Shown: positions 38,529-48,713, counted from the first letter of the stretch. The stretch is 64,000 nucleotides of DNA from Mycolicibacterium parafortuitum (GCF_002086815.1 NZ_MVID01000001.1:434001-498000), one strand, 5' to 3'. Translations and numbers: made by a program. Notes: generated from the sequence alone by a model not told the origin.

Positions 38529-41015
38529 ATGAAGGATTCGACATCGAAGCCCGCCGCCGGCGCTTCCCGTTGGGAGCGTCCGGCGGCGGTGTCTTCCCGC
38601 CCTGCAACCGATCTCGTGGCCGCTGCCGAACAGCTGCTGTCCGGCAGTGGTCGCCAGCTCGACTCCGCCGCGCTGCGTGACGCGCTGCTCGATCTGCACG
38701 ACTTCTGGCTCACCACCAAGGCCGCCGAGATCGGGATCACCGCGACCAGCGGTTTCGCGATCGTCGCGACCGGAGGCCTCGGCCGAGGTGAGCTGCTGCC
38801 GTACTCCGATCTCGACCTGATGCTGTTGCACGACAACATGCCTGCCGACGTCGTCAGTGAGGTCGCCGAGCTCTTGTGGTATCCGTTGTGGGACGCCAAC
38901 ATTCGCCTCGACCACAGTGTGCGCACGGTGCCCGAGGCGCTGCGGGTGGCGGGCGAGGACATCTCCGCCGGGTTGGCCATGCTGGAGGCCAGGCACATCG
39001 CGGGCGACGCCGACCTGTCGTCATTGCTGATCGGCGGTGCGCGCAGGCAGTGGCGCACCGGGATCGCCTCGCGCTTCGACGAACTCGTCGAGCACACCAA
39101 GGCGCGCTGGGAGCGCAGCGGCCAGATCGCCCACCGCGCCGAACCGGATCTCAAGTGCGGCAGGGGAGGGCTGCGCGACGTCCAGCTGCTCAACGCGCTC
39201 GCGATCGCCCAGCTCGCCGACGTGTACCCGAGCCGTTCGCTGGCCTCGCCGACCGAGACGCTCGGGGAGGCGAACCTCGCGCTGCTCAACGTTCGCACCG
39301 AACTGCACCGGGTGGCCGGCCGCGGACGGGAACTGCTGCTGGCCCAGCACGCCGACGAGATCGGGTCGTCGCTGCGTATCGGTGACCGCTTCGACCTCGC
39401 CCGCACCCTGTCCGATGCGGCGCGCACCGTCAGCTACTACGTCGACGCCGGAATCCGCACGGCGGCAAACGCTTTACCGCGCCGGGGGCTGGCCGCCCTG
39501 CGCCGGCCGGTGCGGCGCCCGCTCGACGAAGGCGTCATCGAATTCAACGGCGAGGTGATCCTGGCCCGCGACGCCCGCCCCGAACGCGACCCCGGGCTGA
39601 TCCTGCGGGTGGCCGCGGCGTCGGCCACCACCGGGTTGCCGATCGCGGGATCCACGCTCAGCCGTCTTGTCGAGGCCGCCCCCGAACTGCGCACCCCGTG
39701 GCCCCGGCAGGCGCTCAAGGATCTGCTCGTGATGCTCGCGGCCGGGCCGTCGGCGGTCGGCACCATCGAGGCGCTCGATCGCACCGGGTTGTGGGGCCGG
39801 CTGTTCCCGGAATGGGGCGCGGTACGTGACCTGCCGCCCCGCGACGTCGTGCACATCTGGACCGTCGACCGCCACCTGGTCGAGACCGTTTCCCGGGCAA
39901 GCGCTTTCACCACCCGGGTGTCGCGCCCCGATCTGCTTCTGCTCGGTGCTCTGGTGCACGACATCGGCAAGGGGCGCGGTGGCGACCACAGCGTCATCGG
40001 TGCCGAACTGGCCCACCAGATCGGCAGCCGGCTCGGCCTGTGGCCTTCGGACATCAAGATCCTCGCCCAGGTGGTGCGCCACCACCTGTTGCTGCCGCAC
40101 ACCGCCACCCGTCGCGATCTGCAGGATCCCGACACCATCGCCGCGGTCGCCGAGGCGCTCGACGGTGATCTCGTGGTGCTCGAGCTGCTGCACGTGCTCG
40201 CCGAGGCCGACTCGCTGGCCACCGGTCCCGGGGTGTGGGGCGACTGGAAGGCCTCGCTGATCGGCGAACTGGTGCGGCGCTGCCGGCTGGTGATGGCCGG
40301 TGAGCCGCTTCCGCATCCCGATCCCGTCGACCCCCGGTTCATCGCGCTGGCGGGCGAGGTGGGCGTGCACGTCGAGCTGACACCGGCCGACACCGCGCAC
40401 ATCTACCAGGTCACGATGATCGCGCCGGACCGCCGCGGTGTGCTGTCCAAGGCCGCCGGGGTGCTGGCGCTGAACTCGCTGCGGGTGTACTCCGCGTCGG
40501 TGAACGGCCATGAGGGTTCGGCGATCAACAGTTTCGTGGTGGCACCGCATTTCGGCTCGCCGCCCGCGGCCGAACTGCTGCGCCAGCAGCTGATCCTGGC
40601 CATCGACGGTGAACTCGACGTGATGGCCGCACTCGAGAAGAAGGAAGCCGAGAGCATCGCGCTGGGGCGCGCCGGTGAGATCAAGGCCGCCGTCCCGATC
40701 AACCCGCCGACCGCGCCGCCGAAAGTGCTGTGGCACGAGGGATCCAACCCCGGCCAGCTCGTCGCCGAGATCCGGGCCACCGACCGGACCGGACTGCTCG
40801 CGGTGCTGACCCGGGTCTTCGAACGGTCCGGGGTGGACATCGCCTGGGCCAAGGTCACCACGATGGGGTCCTCGGTGATCGACGCGTTCGGGATCGAGCT
40901 GCCCGCCCATGACGAGGGTGCGGAGGACGGCATCCGGCAGAGGCTCGAACGCGAACTGTTCGCGGTGTTGCCCGCCCCGCCCGCGCCGAAGCAGGTTCAC
41001 GACGAGGCCAGCTGA
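38529..41015 (+). CDS. glnD: PII nucleotidyltransferase/hydrolase GlnD
   Basis: Adds or removes a nucleotide on PII Tyr51 in response to glutamine; actinobacterial enzymes are adenylylating. 828 aa: nucleotidyltransferase motif [17 protein letters not shown] (82-98; D94, D96), a middle domain, the HD hydrolase site (H477-D478 in [13 protein letters not shown]), and two C-terminal ACT domains (beginning near [20 protein letters not shown] and [19 protein letters not shown]). The ATG at 38529 has GGGAGG seven bases upstream. Confidence 0.96.
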   Translation: MKDSTSKPAAGASRWERPAAVSSRPATDLVAAAEQLLSGSGRQLDSAALRDALLDLHDFWLTTKAAEIGITATSGFAIVATGGLGRGELLPYSDLDLMLLHDNMPADVVSEVAELLWYPLWDANIRLDHSVRTVPEALRVAGEDISAGLAMLEARHIAGDADLSSLLIGGARRQWRTGIASRFDELVEHTKARWERSGQIAHRAEPDLKCGRGGLRDVQLLNALAIAQLADVYPSRSLASPTETLGEANLALLNVRTELHRVAGRGRELLLAQHADEIGSSLRIGDRFDLARTLSDAARTVSYYVDAGIRTAANALPRRGLAALRRPVRRPLDEGVIEFNGEVILARDARPERDPGLILRVAAASATTGLPIAGSTLSRLVEAAPELRTPWPRQALKDLLVMLAAGPSAVGTIEALDRTGLWGRLFPEWGAVRDLPPRDVVHIWTVDRHLVETVSRASAFTTRVSRPDLLLLGALVHDIGKGRGGDHSVIGAELAHQIGSRLGLWPSDIKILAQVVRHHLLLPHTATRRDLQDPDTIAAVAEALDGDLVVLELLHVLAEADSLATGPGVWGDWKASLIGELVRRCRLVMAGEPLPHPDPVDPRFIALAGEVGVHVELTPADTAHIYQVTMIAPDRRGVLSKAAGVLALNSLRVYSASVNGHEGSAINSFVVAPHFGSPPAAELLRQQLILAIDGELDVMAALEKKEAESIALGRAGEIKAAVPINPPTAPPKVLWHEGSNPGQLVAEIRATDRTGLLAVLTRVFERSGVDIAWAKVTTMGSSVIDAFGIELPAHDEGAEDGIRQRLERELFAVLPAPPAPKQVHDEAS

Positions 41016-41127
41016 CCGGTGCTCTTCACCTGTGCGGGGGACCGGCGCGGCGCCGCCACCAGCGGCACCGACGCGGCGACGCCGGCCCGCGGACCGGCGC
41101 TGGCCGAACGCGCCCGCCGACCCACGA

Positions 41128-41133
41128 TAGGCT
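41128..41133 (+). promoter_or_regulatory. -10 element (TAGGCT) for leaderless ffh
   Basis: TAGGCT ends six bases before the ffh GTG, the same hexamer and spacing seen before gpsA. The 124-bp gap after glnD otherwise holds only GC-rich sequence without a recognisable feature. Confidence 0.6.
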
Positions 41134-41139
41134 GGCCGC

Positions 41140-42705
41140 GTGTTTGAATCCCTGTCCGATCGGTTGACCGGTGCCCTGTCGGGCCTGCGGGGCAAGGGTC
41201 GGCTGACCGACGCCGACATCGATGCCACCGCGCGTGAGATCCGGCTGGCGCTGCTTGAGGCCGACGTCTCGCTGCCCGTCGTCCGCGCGTTCATCTCGCG
41301 CATCAAGGATCGCGCCAAGGGTGCCGAGGTGTCGGCAGCGCTGAACCCGGCGCAGCAGGTCGTCAAGATCGTCAACGAGGAGCTCGTCGCGATCCTCGGC
41401 GGTGAGACCCGTCAGCTCGCGTTCGCACGGAACCCACCGACGGTCATCATGCTCGCCGGCCTGCAGGGATCCGGTAAGACGACGCTTGCCGGCAAGCTCG
41501 CGAAATGGCTGAAGGCGCAGGGCCACACCCCGCTGTTGGTCGCGTGTGACCTGCAGCGCCCGGGCGCGGTCAACCAGCTCCAGATCGTCGGCGAACGCGC
41601 AGGCGTGCACGTCTTCGCCCCGCACCCGGGCGTCTCGCCGGACGGCGCGACCATCGAGCAGATGACCGCGGGCGACCCGGTCGCCGTGGCCGCGGCCGGT
41701 CTCGCGGAGGCCAAGAACAAGCTCTACGACGTGGTGATCGTCGACACCGCCGGTCGCCTCGGCATCGACGAGGAGCTGATGGCGCAGGCCGCGGCGATCC
41801 GCGACGCGGTCAACCCCGACGAGGTGCTGTTCGTCCTCGACGCGATGATCGGCCAGGACGCGGTCACCACCGCCGACGCGTTCCGTGAGGGCGTCGGGTT
41901 CACCGGTGTCGTGCTGACCAAGCTCGACGGCGACGCCCGCGGTGGCGCCGCGCTGTCGGTGCGCGAGGTCACCGGCCAGCCGATCCTGTTCGCGTCGGCG
42001 GGGGAGAAGCTGGAGGACTTCGACGTCTTCCACCCCGACCGGATGGCCAGCCGCATCCTGGGCATGGGCGATGTGCTCACCCTCATCGAGCAGGCCGAGC
42101 AGGTCTTCGACGCCGAACAGGCGGAGGCGACCGCGGCCAAGATCGGCAGCGGCGAGCTCACACTCGAGGACTTCCTCGAGCAGATGCTCGCGATCCGCAA
42201 AATGGGTCCGATCGGCAACCTGCTCGGCATGCTTCCCGGCGCCGGCCAGATGAAGGACGCGCTGGCCGCCGTCGACGACAGCCAGCTCGACCGCGTGCAG
42301 GCGATCATCCGCGGCATGACCCCGCAGGAGCGCGCGGATCCGAAGATCATCAACGCGTCGCGCCGGCTGCGCATCGCCAACGGCTCGGGTGTGACGGTCG
42401 CCGAGGTCAACCAGCTCGTCGACCGGTTCTTCGAGGCCCGCAAGATGATGTCGCAGATGGCCGGCCAGATGGGGATGCCGTTCGGCCGGAAAAACTCTCG
42501 CAAGGCGGCCAAGGGCAAGAACAAGCAAAAGGGCAAGAAGGGGAAGGGCCCGACGCAGCCGAAGACCCGCAGCCCGTTCGGCCCCGGCATGCCCGGTATG
42601 CCGGCCGGCTTCCCTGATCTGTCCAATATGCCCAAGGGCCTCGACGAGCTGCCGCCCGGCCTCGCCGACATCGACCTGTCGAAGCTGAAGTTCCCGAAGA
42701 ACTAG
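41140..42705 (+). CDS. ffh: Signal recognition particle protein Ffh
   Basis: GTPase that binds 4.5S RNA and signal sequences. 521 aa: N domain, G domain with GLQGSGKTTLAGKLA, DLQRPGAVNQL, DTAGRLGIDEELM and TKLDGDARGGAALS, then the methionine-rich M domain (FLEQMLAIRKMGPIGNLLGMLPG, KMMSQMAGQMGMPFG) and a lysine-rich tail (KAAKGKNKQKGKKGKGP). GTG start from a leaderless promoter. Completes the targeting pathway with ftsY and lepB in this window. Confidence 0.97.
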   Translation: MFESLSDRLTGALSGLRGKGRLTDADIDATAREIRLALLEADVSLPVVRAFISRIKDRAKGAEVSAALNPAQQVVKIVNEELVAILGGETRQLAFARNPPTVIMLAGLQGSGKTTLAGKLAKWLKAQGHTPLLVACDLQRPGAVNQLQIVGERAGVHVFAPHPGVSPDGATIEQMTAGDPVAVAAAGLAEAKNKLYDVVIVDTAGRLGIDEELMAQAAAIRDAVNPDEVLFVLDAMIGQDAVTTADAFREGVGFTGVVLTKLDGDARGGAALSVREVTGQPILFASAGEKLEDFDVFHPDRMASRILGMGDVLTLIEQAEQVFDAEQAEATAAKIGSGELTLEDFLEQMLAIRKMGPIGNLLGMLPGAGQMKDALAAVDDSQLDRVQAIIRGMTPQERADPKIINASRRLRIANGSGVTVAEVNQLVDRFFEARKMMSQMAGQMGMPFGRKNSRKAAKGKNKQKGKKGKGPTQPKTRSPFGPGMPGMPAGFPDLSNMPKGLDELPPGLADIDLSKLKFPKN

Positions 42706-42707
42706 CG

Positions 42708-43793
42708 ATGACGGCGCGTCTGCATGTTCGCGGCCGCGGCCTGCCGGACGGCGAACCCGTCGACTGGTGGATCGTCGACGGGCGGCTGTCCGCCGAACCG
42801 GTCGCCGATGCCGAGACGGTGTTCGGTGCGGACACCGATGACGGCTGGGTGCTGCCCGGCCTGGTCGACGCGCACTGCCACGTCGGTCTGGGCGCACACG
42901 GGGAGATCCCGCTGGACGAGGCGGCCACGCAGGCCGAGACGGACCGCGACGCCGGTGCGCTGTTGCTGCGCGACGCCGGATCGCCGACCGACACCCGCAG
43001 CTTCGACGACCGCGCCGACCTGCCGCGCATCATCCGGGCGGGCCGCCATCTGGCCCGCCCGAAGCGGTACTCGCGCGGTTTCGCCGCCGAACTCGAGGAC
43101 CCGTGGCAGTTGCCCGACGCCGTCGCACAGCAGGCCCGCTGGGGCGACGGCTGGGTGAAGCTGGTCGGGGACTGGATCGACCGCGACACCGGCGACCTGG
43201 CGCCGCTGTGGCCGGACGACGTGCTGGAGGCGGCCATCGACGCGGCCCACGCCAACGGCGCCCGGGTGACCGCGCACGTGTTCAGCGAGGACGCGTTGCC
43301 CGGTCTGATCACCGCGGGCATCGACTGCATCGAGCACGGCACCGGGCTGACCGAGGACACCATCGACCTGATGGTCGAACACGGAACGGCGCTGGTCCCG
43401 ACACTGATCAACATCGAGAACTTTCCCGGAATCGCCGACGGGGCAGACCGCTTCCCGGCCTACCAGAAGCACATGCGCGCGCTGTACGAGAGCTGCCCGG
43501 CCCGGATCGGGGCGGCGCGCGAAGCCGGTGTGCCGATCTTCGCGGGCACCGATGCGGGCAGTGCCGTCGCACACGGCCGGATCGCCGACGAGGTCGAGGC
43601 GCTCAAGGGCATCGGTATGACGCCCACCGAGGCGCTCGGCGCGGCGTGCTGGGATGCCCGCGAGTGGCTGCGGCGCCCCGCGCTGCGGCACGGTGCGTCA
43701 GCGGATCTGGTGTGCTTCGCCGACGATCCGCGGTCCGGTCCCGAGGTGCTGGCCCACCCGACCGTGGTGATCCTGCGCGGCATCGTCCATTAG
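42708..43793 (+). CDS. Amidohydrolase-family protein
   Basis: 361-aa metal-dependent hydrolase of the amidohydrolase superfamily. The metal motif LPGLVDAHCHVGLG (HxH), a mid-chain WVKLVGDW with a probable carboxylated or ligand Lys, AHVFSEDALPGLITAGIDCIEHGTGL (two histidines) and FAGTDAGSAVAHG (final Asp) are all present. The substrate cannot be told. Begins two bases after the ffh stop and is probably co-transcribed, as with Rv2915c in M. tuberculosis. Confidence 0.88.
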   Translation: MTARLHVRGRGLPDGEPVDWWIVDGRLSAEPVADAETVFGADTDDGWVLPGLVDAHCHVGLGAHGEIPLDEAATQAETDRDAGALLLRDAGSPTDTRSFDDRADLPRIIRAGRHLARPKRYSRGFAAELEDPWQLPDAVAQQARWGDGWVKLVGDWIDRDTGDLAPLWPDDVLEAAIDAAHANGARVTAHVFSEDALPGLITAGIDCIEHGTGLTEDTIDLMVEHGTALVPTLINIENFPGIADGADRFPAYQKHMRALYESCPARIGAAREAGVPIFAGTDAGSAVAHGRIADEVEALKGIGMTPTEALGAACWDAREWLRRPALRHGASADLVCFADDPRSGPEVLAHPTVVILRGIVH

Positions 43794-43819
43794 TCGGCCA
43801 GGTCTACCAGCCGGCAGGT

Positions 43820-43847
43820 TTCAGCCCCGCCGCTACGGCTGGCTGAA
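43820..43847. terminator. Weak hairpin between convergent amidohydrolase and carboxypeptidase genes
   Basis: TTCAGCC (43820-43826) pairs with GGCTGAA (43841-43847) over a 14-base loop, at the junction of two convergent genes and overlapping the carboxypeptidase stop codon. No T-run follows. Low confidence. Confidence 0.3.
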
Positions 43848-44669
43848 GCCGTAGTCCAGCAAGCGGATTGCCTGTCCGTAGAGATCGCCGGTGCCGTACA
43901 TCTGCACCACGACGAGGCGACGGTTGCCGCGCTGGGCGGCCCCCACGTAGGTCTTGCGAGCCAGATTGGTGAAGCCCGTCTTGCCGCCGAGGTCCCCGGG
44001 GTAGCGGGACAACAACTCGTTCTGGTTGTGCAGCGTCTTGCCGGGGAACGGCGCGGTCGGTGAGCGCATGATCTGGGCGATCAGCGGATACTTCAGCGCC
44101 GCCCGCATGATCACCGCGAGGTCGTGCGGCGTGGTCACCGATTCCCAGCCCGGCCCGTCGAGCCCGGACGGCGACGACGCCTTGGTGCTGCGCGCGCCGA
44201 CGAGCGCGGCCTTGCGGTTCATCTTCGCCACGGCCATCTGCTGCCCGCCGAGCATGTCGCCCAGCATGTTCGCCGCGTCGTTACCCGACACCATCAGGAT
44301 CGCGGAGAGCAGTTGGGTGGTTGTGTAGGCCTGGCCGGGTTTGAGCCCCACGCAGGAACATTCGACCCGGGTGTGCGATTCGTTGGCCCTGGCGAAGTTG
44401 TCGGGTCGCAGGTGGTCGAGCACCGTCATCGCCAGCAGCACCTTGATCGTGCTGGCCGGGGCGTAGGTGCCGTACGGGTCGCGGCTGGCGAGCACCCGGC
44501 CGGTGTCCAGGTCGGCGACCAGCCACGCCTTCGCCGGTCCGTCCGGAATCGGTTGGGCGGCAGCGGGTTCCACGGGCTGGCCGGGCTGGGCATTCGCCGG
44601 TGCGGCCGACATCGACGCGGGCAGCAGCGCACTCAGGGCGAGCGCCAGCCCCGCGAGTCGTATTCGCAC
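43833..44669 (-). CDS. D-alanyl-D-alanine carboxypeptidase (DacB/PBP5 family), copy 1
   Basis: 278-aa exported penicillin-binding peptidase that trims peptidoglycan stem peptides. A signal peptide ends around SAAPANAQ. SxxK motif STIK (73-76), SGN (128-130) and KTG (230-232) are intact. A conserved Cys pair sits in VECSCVG. It resembles Rv2911 (dacB2). A second copy lies 84 bp upstream on the same strand with the same motif spacing, so the two look like a tandem duplication. GTG start. Confidence 0.93.
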   Translation of the reverse strand: MRIRLAGLALALSALLPASMSAAPANAQPGQPVEPAAAQPIPDGPAKAWLVADLDTGRVLASRDPYGTYAPASTIKVLLAMTVLDHLRPDNFARANESHTRVECSCVGLKPGQAYTTTQLLSAILMVSGNDAANMLGDMLGGQQMAVAKMNRKAALVGARSTKASSPSGLDGPGWESVTTPHDLAVIMRAALKYPLIAQIMRSPTAPFPGKTLHNQNELLSRYPGDLGGKTGFTNLARKTYVGAAQRGNRRLVVVQMYGTGDLYGQAIRLLDYGFSQP

Positions 44670-44753
44670 GAGGGCCGACGCTAGTCGCGCCAGGACTCGG
44701 CCAGGTCTCCGTCAGATATCGACTTCGAGCGAATTCGGCGTGTCGACCGACGC

Positions 44754-45644
44754 TCAGAGCGGGCTGATCCCTGGGTTGGGTCCCAGCGCGAAACCCCAGT
44801 CCAGCAGCGCCGACGCCTGATCCCAGTACGTCGGGCCGCCTTCGGTGACCAGGCCGTACATCATCGCGACCACGAGATGTCTGCCGCCCCGCTCGGCGCC
44901 GGCGACGAACGTCTTGCGCGCCAGATCGGTGTAGCCGGTCTTGCCGCCGAACGTGCCGGGGTAGCGGTGCAGCATCTCGTCCTGATTCACCAGCACCCGA
45001 TCCCCGGTTCGGGTCGGGAACACCGCCGTGGGCTGCGCGGTGATCTGCGCGAACACCGGATAGCCCATCGCCGCGCGGAACAGCACCGCGAGATCGTGTG
45101 GGGTGGACCAGATGTCGATGCCCGGACCGTCGATCCCGGACGGCGAGCCGGCCCGGGTGTTGTGGGCGCCCACCGCCGCGGCCTTGGCGTTCATCTTCGC
45201 CACCGCGACGTCGCGCCCTCCGAGCATGGTGGCCAGGGTGTTGGCGGCGTCGTTGCCCGACACCAGCAGCAACCCCTCCAACAGCTGGCGGGTGGTGTAG
45301 GTCAGGCCGGGGGCGACGCCCGCGCAGTTGCACTCGACCTTCGTGTCGGCGTCGTTCGCGACGATCGTCGCGTCCAGCGGCAGTTCGTCGAGCGCCACCA
45401 TCGCGAGCAGGATCTTGATCGTGCTCGCCGGCGCATAGCGGCCGTGCTCGTTACGGGCGGCCAGCACCGTGCCGGTGTCCATGTCGGCGACGATCCACGC
45501 CTGCGCGGGCCCGTCGGGTGCGGGCACCGAGCCGGTGGGTTGCACGACGCCGGGCACCGGCACGGCGGTCGCCGCCGGGCCGGTGAGGAATCCGCCGGCG
45601 AGCAGGCACAGCGCGGTGCCCAGGCACGCGAGAAGCCGTGTCAT
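44754..45644 (-). CDS. D-alanyl-D-alanine carboxypeptidase (DacB/PBP5 family), copy 2
   Basis: 296 aa, strongly similar along its length to the downstream copy. Signal peptide MTRLLACLGTALCLLAGGFL..., STIK (74-77), SGN (129-131), KTG (235-237), and the same Cys pair (VECNCAG). Both keep every catalytic motif, so both are expected to be active. It sits upstream of copy 1 and is probably transcribed with it. Divergent from the SnoaL-like gene, with 45 bp between. Confidence 0.93.
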   Translation of the reverse strand: MTRLLACLGTALCLLAGGFLTGPAATAVPVPGVVQPTGSVPAPDGPAQAWIVADMDTGTVLAARNEHGRYAPASTIKILLAMVALDELPLDATIVANDADTKVECNCAGVAPGLTYTTRQLLEGLLLVSGNDAANTLATMLGGRDVAVAKMNAKAAAVGAHNTRAGSPSGIDGPGIDIWSTPHDLAVLFRAAMGYPVFAQITAQPTAVFPTRTGDRVLVNQDEMLHRYPGTFGGKTGYTDLARKTFVAGAERGGRHLVVAMMYGLVTEGGPTYWDQASALLDWGFALGPNPGISPL

Positions 45645-45689
45645 GTCGGGTGAGCCTATCGGCGGGGATGATCGTGTTCAATCGATGTC

Positions 45690-46115
45690 ATGCTCAGCCT
45701 CGAAGAGATCTCCGACCGGCTGGAGATCCAGCAACTGCTGATCGACTATTCGACGGCGATCGACGGTAAGCGGTTCGACGACCTCGATGCGGTGTTCACC
45801 CCGGACGCCTACATCGACTACCGCGTCAGCGGCGGCGTCGACGGCCGGTTCCCGGAGGTCAAGGCGTGGCTGAAAGAGGTGCTCCCGAACTTCCCGGCGT
45901 ACTACCACATGCTCGGCAACGTCGACGTGCGCATCGGCGCCGACGGGAACACCGCGACGTCACGGGCGATCTGCTTCAACCCGATGGTGATGGGTGGCGA
46001 TGCCGGGCAGATCTATTTCGTCGGGATCTGGTACGTCGACGAGTTCGTCCGCACCGAGGCGGGCTGGCGGATGAGTAAGCGGGTCGAGGAGAAGGCGTTC
46101 GACAAGCTGGTGTGA
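45690..46115 (+). CDS. SnoaL/NTF2-like protein
   Basis: 141-aa alpha+beta barrel protein (EISDRLEIQQLLIDYSTAIDGKRFDDLDAVFTPDAYIDYR..., WRMSKRVEEKAF). The fold is used by ketosteroid isomerase-like and ring-hydroxylating small subunit proteins; the activity here is unknown. Corresponds to Rv2910c, next to dacB2 in M. tuberculosis. Its stop abuts the stop of a second, convergent SnoaL-like gene with no intergenic base. Confidence 0.85.
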   Translation: MLSLEEISDRLEIQQLLIDYSTAIDGKRFDDLDAVFTPDAYIDYRVSGGVDGRFPEVKAWLKEVLPNFPAYYHMLGNVDVRIGADGNTATSRAICFNPMVMGGDAGQIYFVGIWYVDEFVRTEAGWRMSKRVEEKAFDKLV

Positions 46116-46610
46116 CTACCGCACCGCCCGCCCGGCCAACCGGCCCGCGGCGCGTTTGATGCGATCCGACAGATACAGCGAGAACGCCACGTTGAAGATG
46201 TCCTCGCGCAGCCGGGTCAACGTGGACTCGGTGATCAGCCAGCGTCCGTCGCGCTTCTGGTAGGTCTCGCGGTAGTGCCCGTAGCCGCGCAGGTTCAGGC
46301 CGGGCGCCAGGCGCACGACGTCCTCGAGCGCCCAGATCCCGTCCGCGGTGGTCGCCGACGTCAGGGTGATCTCCGGCGCGTGCACCTGATGCACCGTGGC
46401 GTTGTTGCGCAGGCTGCGCCGGGTGAACGCGACGAAGTCGTCGGCGCCGACGATGACCTTGCCGCCCGCCTGCGAGGTGTCGCTGCGGAAGTCGTCGCTG
46501 AACAACGTCCGCCACGCCTCCCAGTCCTTGGTGTCGAGATAGCGGCAGTAGCGCGCCTTGAGCTGTTTGATCGCCTCGATCTCGTGCGCCTCCACCGCGG
46601 TGTCCGTCAT
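46116..46610 (-). CDS. SnoaL/NTF2-like protein, second, distinct family member
   Basis: 164 aa: EIEAIKQLKARYCRYLDTKDWEAWRTLFSDDF..., VHQVHAPEITLTSATTADGIWALEDVV, GYGHYRETYQKRDGRWLITESTLTRL. Same fold as the convergent neighbour but low similarity, so not a recent duplicate. No catalytic assignment is possible. The ATG at 46610 is chosen; upstream extension of the frame runs into the mgtE promoter region. Confidence 0.8.
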   Translation of the reverse strand: MTDTAVEAHEIEAIKQLKARYCRYLDTKDWEAWRTLFSDDFRSDTSQAGGKVIVGADDFVAFTRRSLRNNATVHQVHAPEITLTSATTADGIWALEDVVRLAPGLNLRGYGHYRETYQKRDGRWLITESTLTRLREDIFNVAFSLYLSDRIKRAAGRLAGRAVR

Positions 46611-46713
46611 CGGTGAAGCGTGACATCCGACGCATGGACTGTAAAGCGTCCGACGGTCGTGCCGTGCTCGCGGCGCCCGGAGTTCACCTCGATGGTGTAG
46701 AGCTGTCGTCGAC

Positions 46714-48072
46714 ATGGCCGATATCACCGCCCCGCCCTCCGAAGCCCAGCTCAAGGAGATTCTGCGGGCCCTCGACAACCTCGACCTACCGGCAGTGACC
46801 GCCTTGCTGCGACCGCTGTCGTCGATCCAGATCGTCGACGTGCTGGAACGCCTCGACCGTCAGGACCGGGCGGTGCTCTACCGCGTCCTGCCCAAGGACC
46901 AGGCGCTGGAGGTCTTCGAGATCCTCGCCCCCAGCCTGCAGGGCGACCTCGTCGGCGCGTTGCAGGACGACGCCGTCGCCGCGCTGTTCGCCGACCTGGA
47001 TCCCGACGACCGGGTGGAACTCCTCGACGAGTTGCCCGCGACAGTGGCCGGGCGGCTGATGCGTGGCCTGCCGCCCGGCGAACGCGAGCTGACCGCTGCG
47101 GTGCTGGGCTATCCGCAGCGCTCGATCGGACGTCGGATGAGTCCGGAGTTCGTGTCGGTACGCCCGGCGATGACGACGGCCGAGGCGCTCACCCGGGTCA
47201 CCGCCGGCTTGGACGACGCCGAGACCATCTACACGCTGCCGGTGGTCGACGACGAACGCGTGCTGATCGGGGTGGTCAGCCTGCGGCGGCTCCTCGCCGC
47301 CGCGCCGGGCACGACGATCGCCGAGGTGATGCGCCCGCCGCACTGGGCGCGCGCCACCGAAGACGCGGAGAAGGCTGCCCGGCGGTGCGCCGATCTGAGG
47401 ATGCTGGCACTTCCGGTCGTCGACAATGAGACGCGGCTGGTCGGCATCCTCACCGTCGACGACGCACTGCAGATCCTGGAAACCGCCGAGTCCGAGGACC
47501 AGGCGCGCATCAGCGGCACCGAACCGCTGCGCCGGCCCTACCTGACCGCGCCGGTGGCCGACCTCGTCCGGTCACGCGTCGTCTGGCTGCTGGTGCTCGC
47601 GATCGGTGCCACGCTGACGGTGCAGGTGCTCGAAGTCTTCGAGGCGACGCTGGCCGAGGTGGTGACCTTGGCGTTGTTCGTCCCGCTGCTGATCGGCACG
47701 GGTGGCAACACTGGAAACCAGGCCGCGACGACCGTCACCCGTGCACTGGCGCTCGGCGACGTGGGGCCCCGGGATCTGGGCAGAGTGCTGTTCCGCGAAC
47801 TGAGGGTCGGGCTGTCGCTGGGTCTGCTGCTCGGCGGCCTGGCGTTCGCGGTGACCAGCCTGGTGTACGACCGCTCCATCGGCATCGTGATCGGGTTGAC
47901 CCTGGTGAGCCTGTGCACGATGGCCGCGACGGTCGGCGGCGCGATGCCGTTGATCGCCCGGGCGATCCGCGTCGATCCCGCGGTGTTCTCGAACCCGTTC
48001 ATCTCCACGTTCGTCGACGCGACCGGGCTGCTGATCTACTTCCTGATCGCCAAGGCCGTGCTGGGGATCTAG
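46714..48072 (+). CDS. mgtE: Magnesium transporter MgtE
   Basis: 452 aa: N-terminal superhelical Mg-sensing domain (ending RLMRGLPPGERELTAAVLGYP), two CBS domains (about 145-265), and five TM helices with the pore signatures GTGGNTGNQAATTVTRALALGD and NPFISTFVDATGLLIYF (the Asp that binds Mg2+ at the pore). The CBS and N domains close the pore at high magnesium. I looked for an M-box riboswitch in the 103-bp upstream gap and saw none. Confidence 0.96.
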   Translation: MADITAPPSEAQLKEILRALDNLDLPAVTALLRPLSSIQIVDVLERLDRQDRAVLYRVLPKDQALEVFEILAPSLQGDLVGALQDDAVAALFADLDPDDRVELLDELPATVAGRLMRGLPPGERELTAAVLGYPQRSIGRRMSPEFVSVRPAMTTAEALTRVTAGLDDAETIYTLPVVDDERVLIGVVSLRRLLAAAPGTTIAEVMRPPHWARATEDAEKAARRCADLRMLALPVVDNETRLVGILTVDDALQILETAESEDQARISGTEPLRRPYLTAPVADLVRSRVVWLLVLAIGATLTVQVLEVFEATLAEVVTLALFVPLLIGTGGNTGNQAATTVTRALALGDVGPRDLGRVLFRELRVGLSLGLLLGGLAFAVTSLVYDRSIGIVIGLTLVSLCTMAATVGGAMPLIARAIRVDPAVFSNPFISTFVDATGLLIYFLIAKAVLGI

Positions 48073-48076
48073 CGCG

Positions 48077-48125
48077 ATTTCCGCGGCACGTGCGTGTTCT
48101 GGCACAATGGGCGGCTGTCTGCCGC
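48077..48125 (+). promoter_or_regulatory. rpsP promoter module shared with rplS, plus 5' hairpin
   Basis: CGATTTCCG around 48075-48083, then TCTGGCACAAT at 48098-48108 (CACAAT as -10), followed by GGGCGGCTGTCTG. GCGGC (48111-48115) and GCCGC (48121-48125) would form a stem at the very 5' end of the transcript. The same blocks, with identical 21-base spacing between ATTTC and TCTGG, occur before rplS. The rest of the 164-bp leader shows only the ribosome binding site (GGAGAG) near 48220. Confidence 0.6.
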
Positions 48126-48236
48126 AGGACTCCGGCTCTGCGTCGGTCACACGCGTAAGGCAAAACCGGGTCCCGGCATCCCGCCGGAGATCGCTCGAAT
48201 TGCAAACGCGGCAATCACAGGAGAGAACGCTCAACC

Positions 48237-48713
48237 ATGGCTGTCAAGATCAAGCTCGCCCGCTTCGGCAAGATCCGCAATCCCCAGTACCGCATCGCCG
48301 TCGCCGATGCGCGCAACCGCCGCGACGGTCGCGCCATCGAGGTCATCGGCCGGTACCACCCGAAGGAAGAGCCGAGCGTCATCGAGATCGACTCCGAGCG
48401 CGCACAGTACTGGCTGGGCGTCGGCGCCCAGCCCACCGAGCCCGTGCTGCAGCTGCTGAAGATCACCGGTGACTGGCAGAAGTTCAAGGGCCTGCCCGGC
48501 GCCGAGGGCACCCTGAAGGTCAAGGAGCCCAAGCCTTCCAAGCTGGATCTGTTCAACGCCGCGCTCGCCGAGGCCGAGGGTGGCCCCTCGACCGAGGCCA
48601 CCACGGCCAAGAAGAAGAAGGCCCCGGCCAAGAAGGAAGAGGCTCCTGCCGAGCAGGCTGCCGACGCTCCGGCTGAGGCCGCCGCCGAGTCCGACGCTCC
48701 CGCTGCCGAATGA
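48237..48713 (+). CDS. rpsP: 30S ribosomal protein S16
   Basis: 158 aa. The first ~95 residues are canonical S16 ([54 protein letters not shown]). The C-terminal ~60 residues are a low-complexity Lys/Ala/Glu tail ([19 protein letters not shown]...) typical of actinobacterial S16. First gene of the rpsP-khpA-rimM-trmD operon; the stop overlaps khpA as ATGA. Confidence 0.97.
   Translation: MAVKIKLARFGKIRNPQYRIAVADARNRRDGRAIEVIGRYHPKEEPSVIEIDSERAQYWLGVGAQPTEPVLQLLKITGDWQKFKGLPGAEGTLKVKEPKPSKLDLFNAALAEAEGGPSTEATTAKKKKAPAKKEEAPAEQAADAPAEAAAESDAPAAE

Noticed and set aside
39474..41375. 633-codon minus-strand frame over glnD
   Set aside because: Antisense shadow spanning the glnD-ffh gap without any domain.
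46611..46713. M-box (magnesium) riboswitch before mgtE
   Set aside because: Only 103 bp and no recognisable conserved M-box segments or long pairing.
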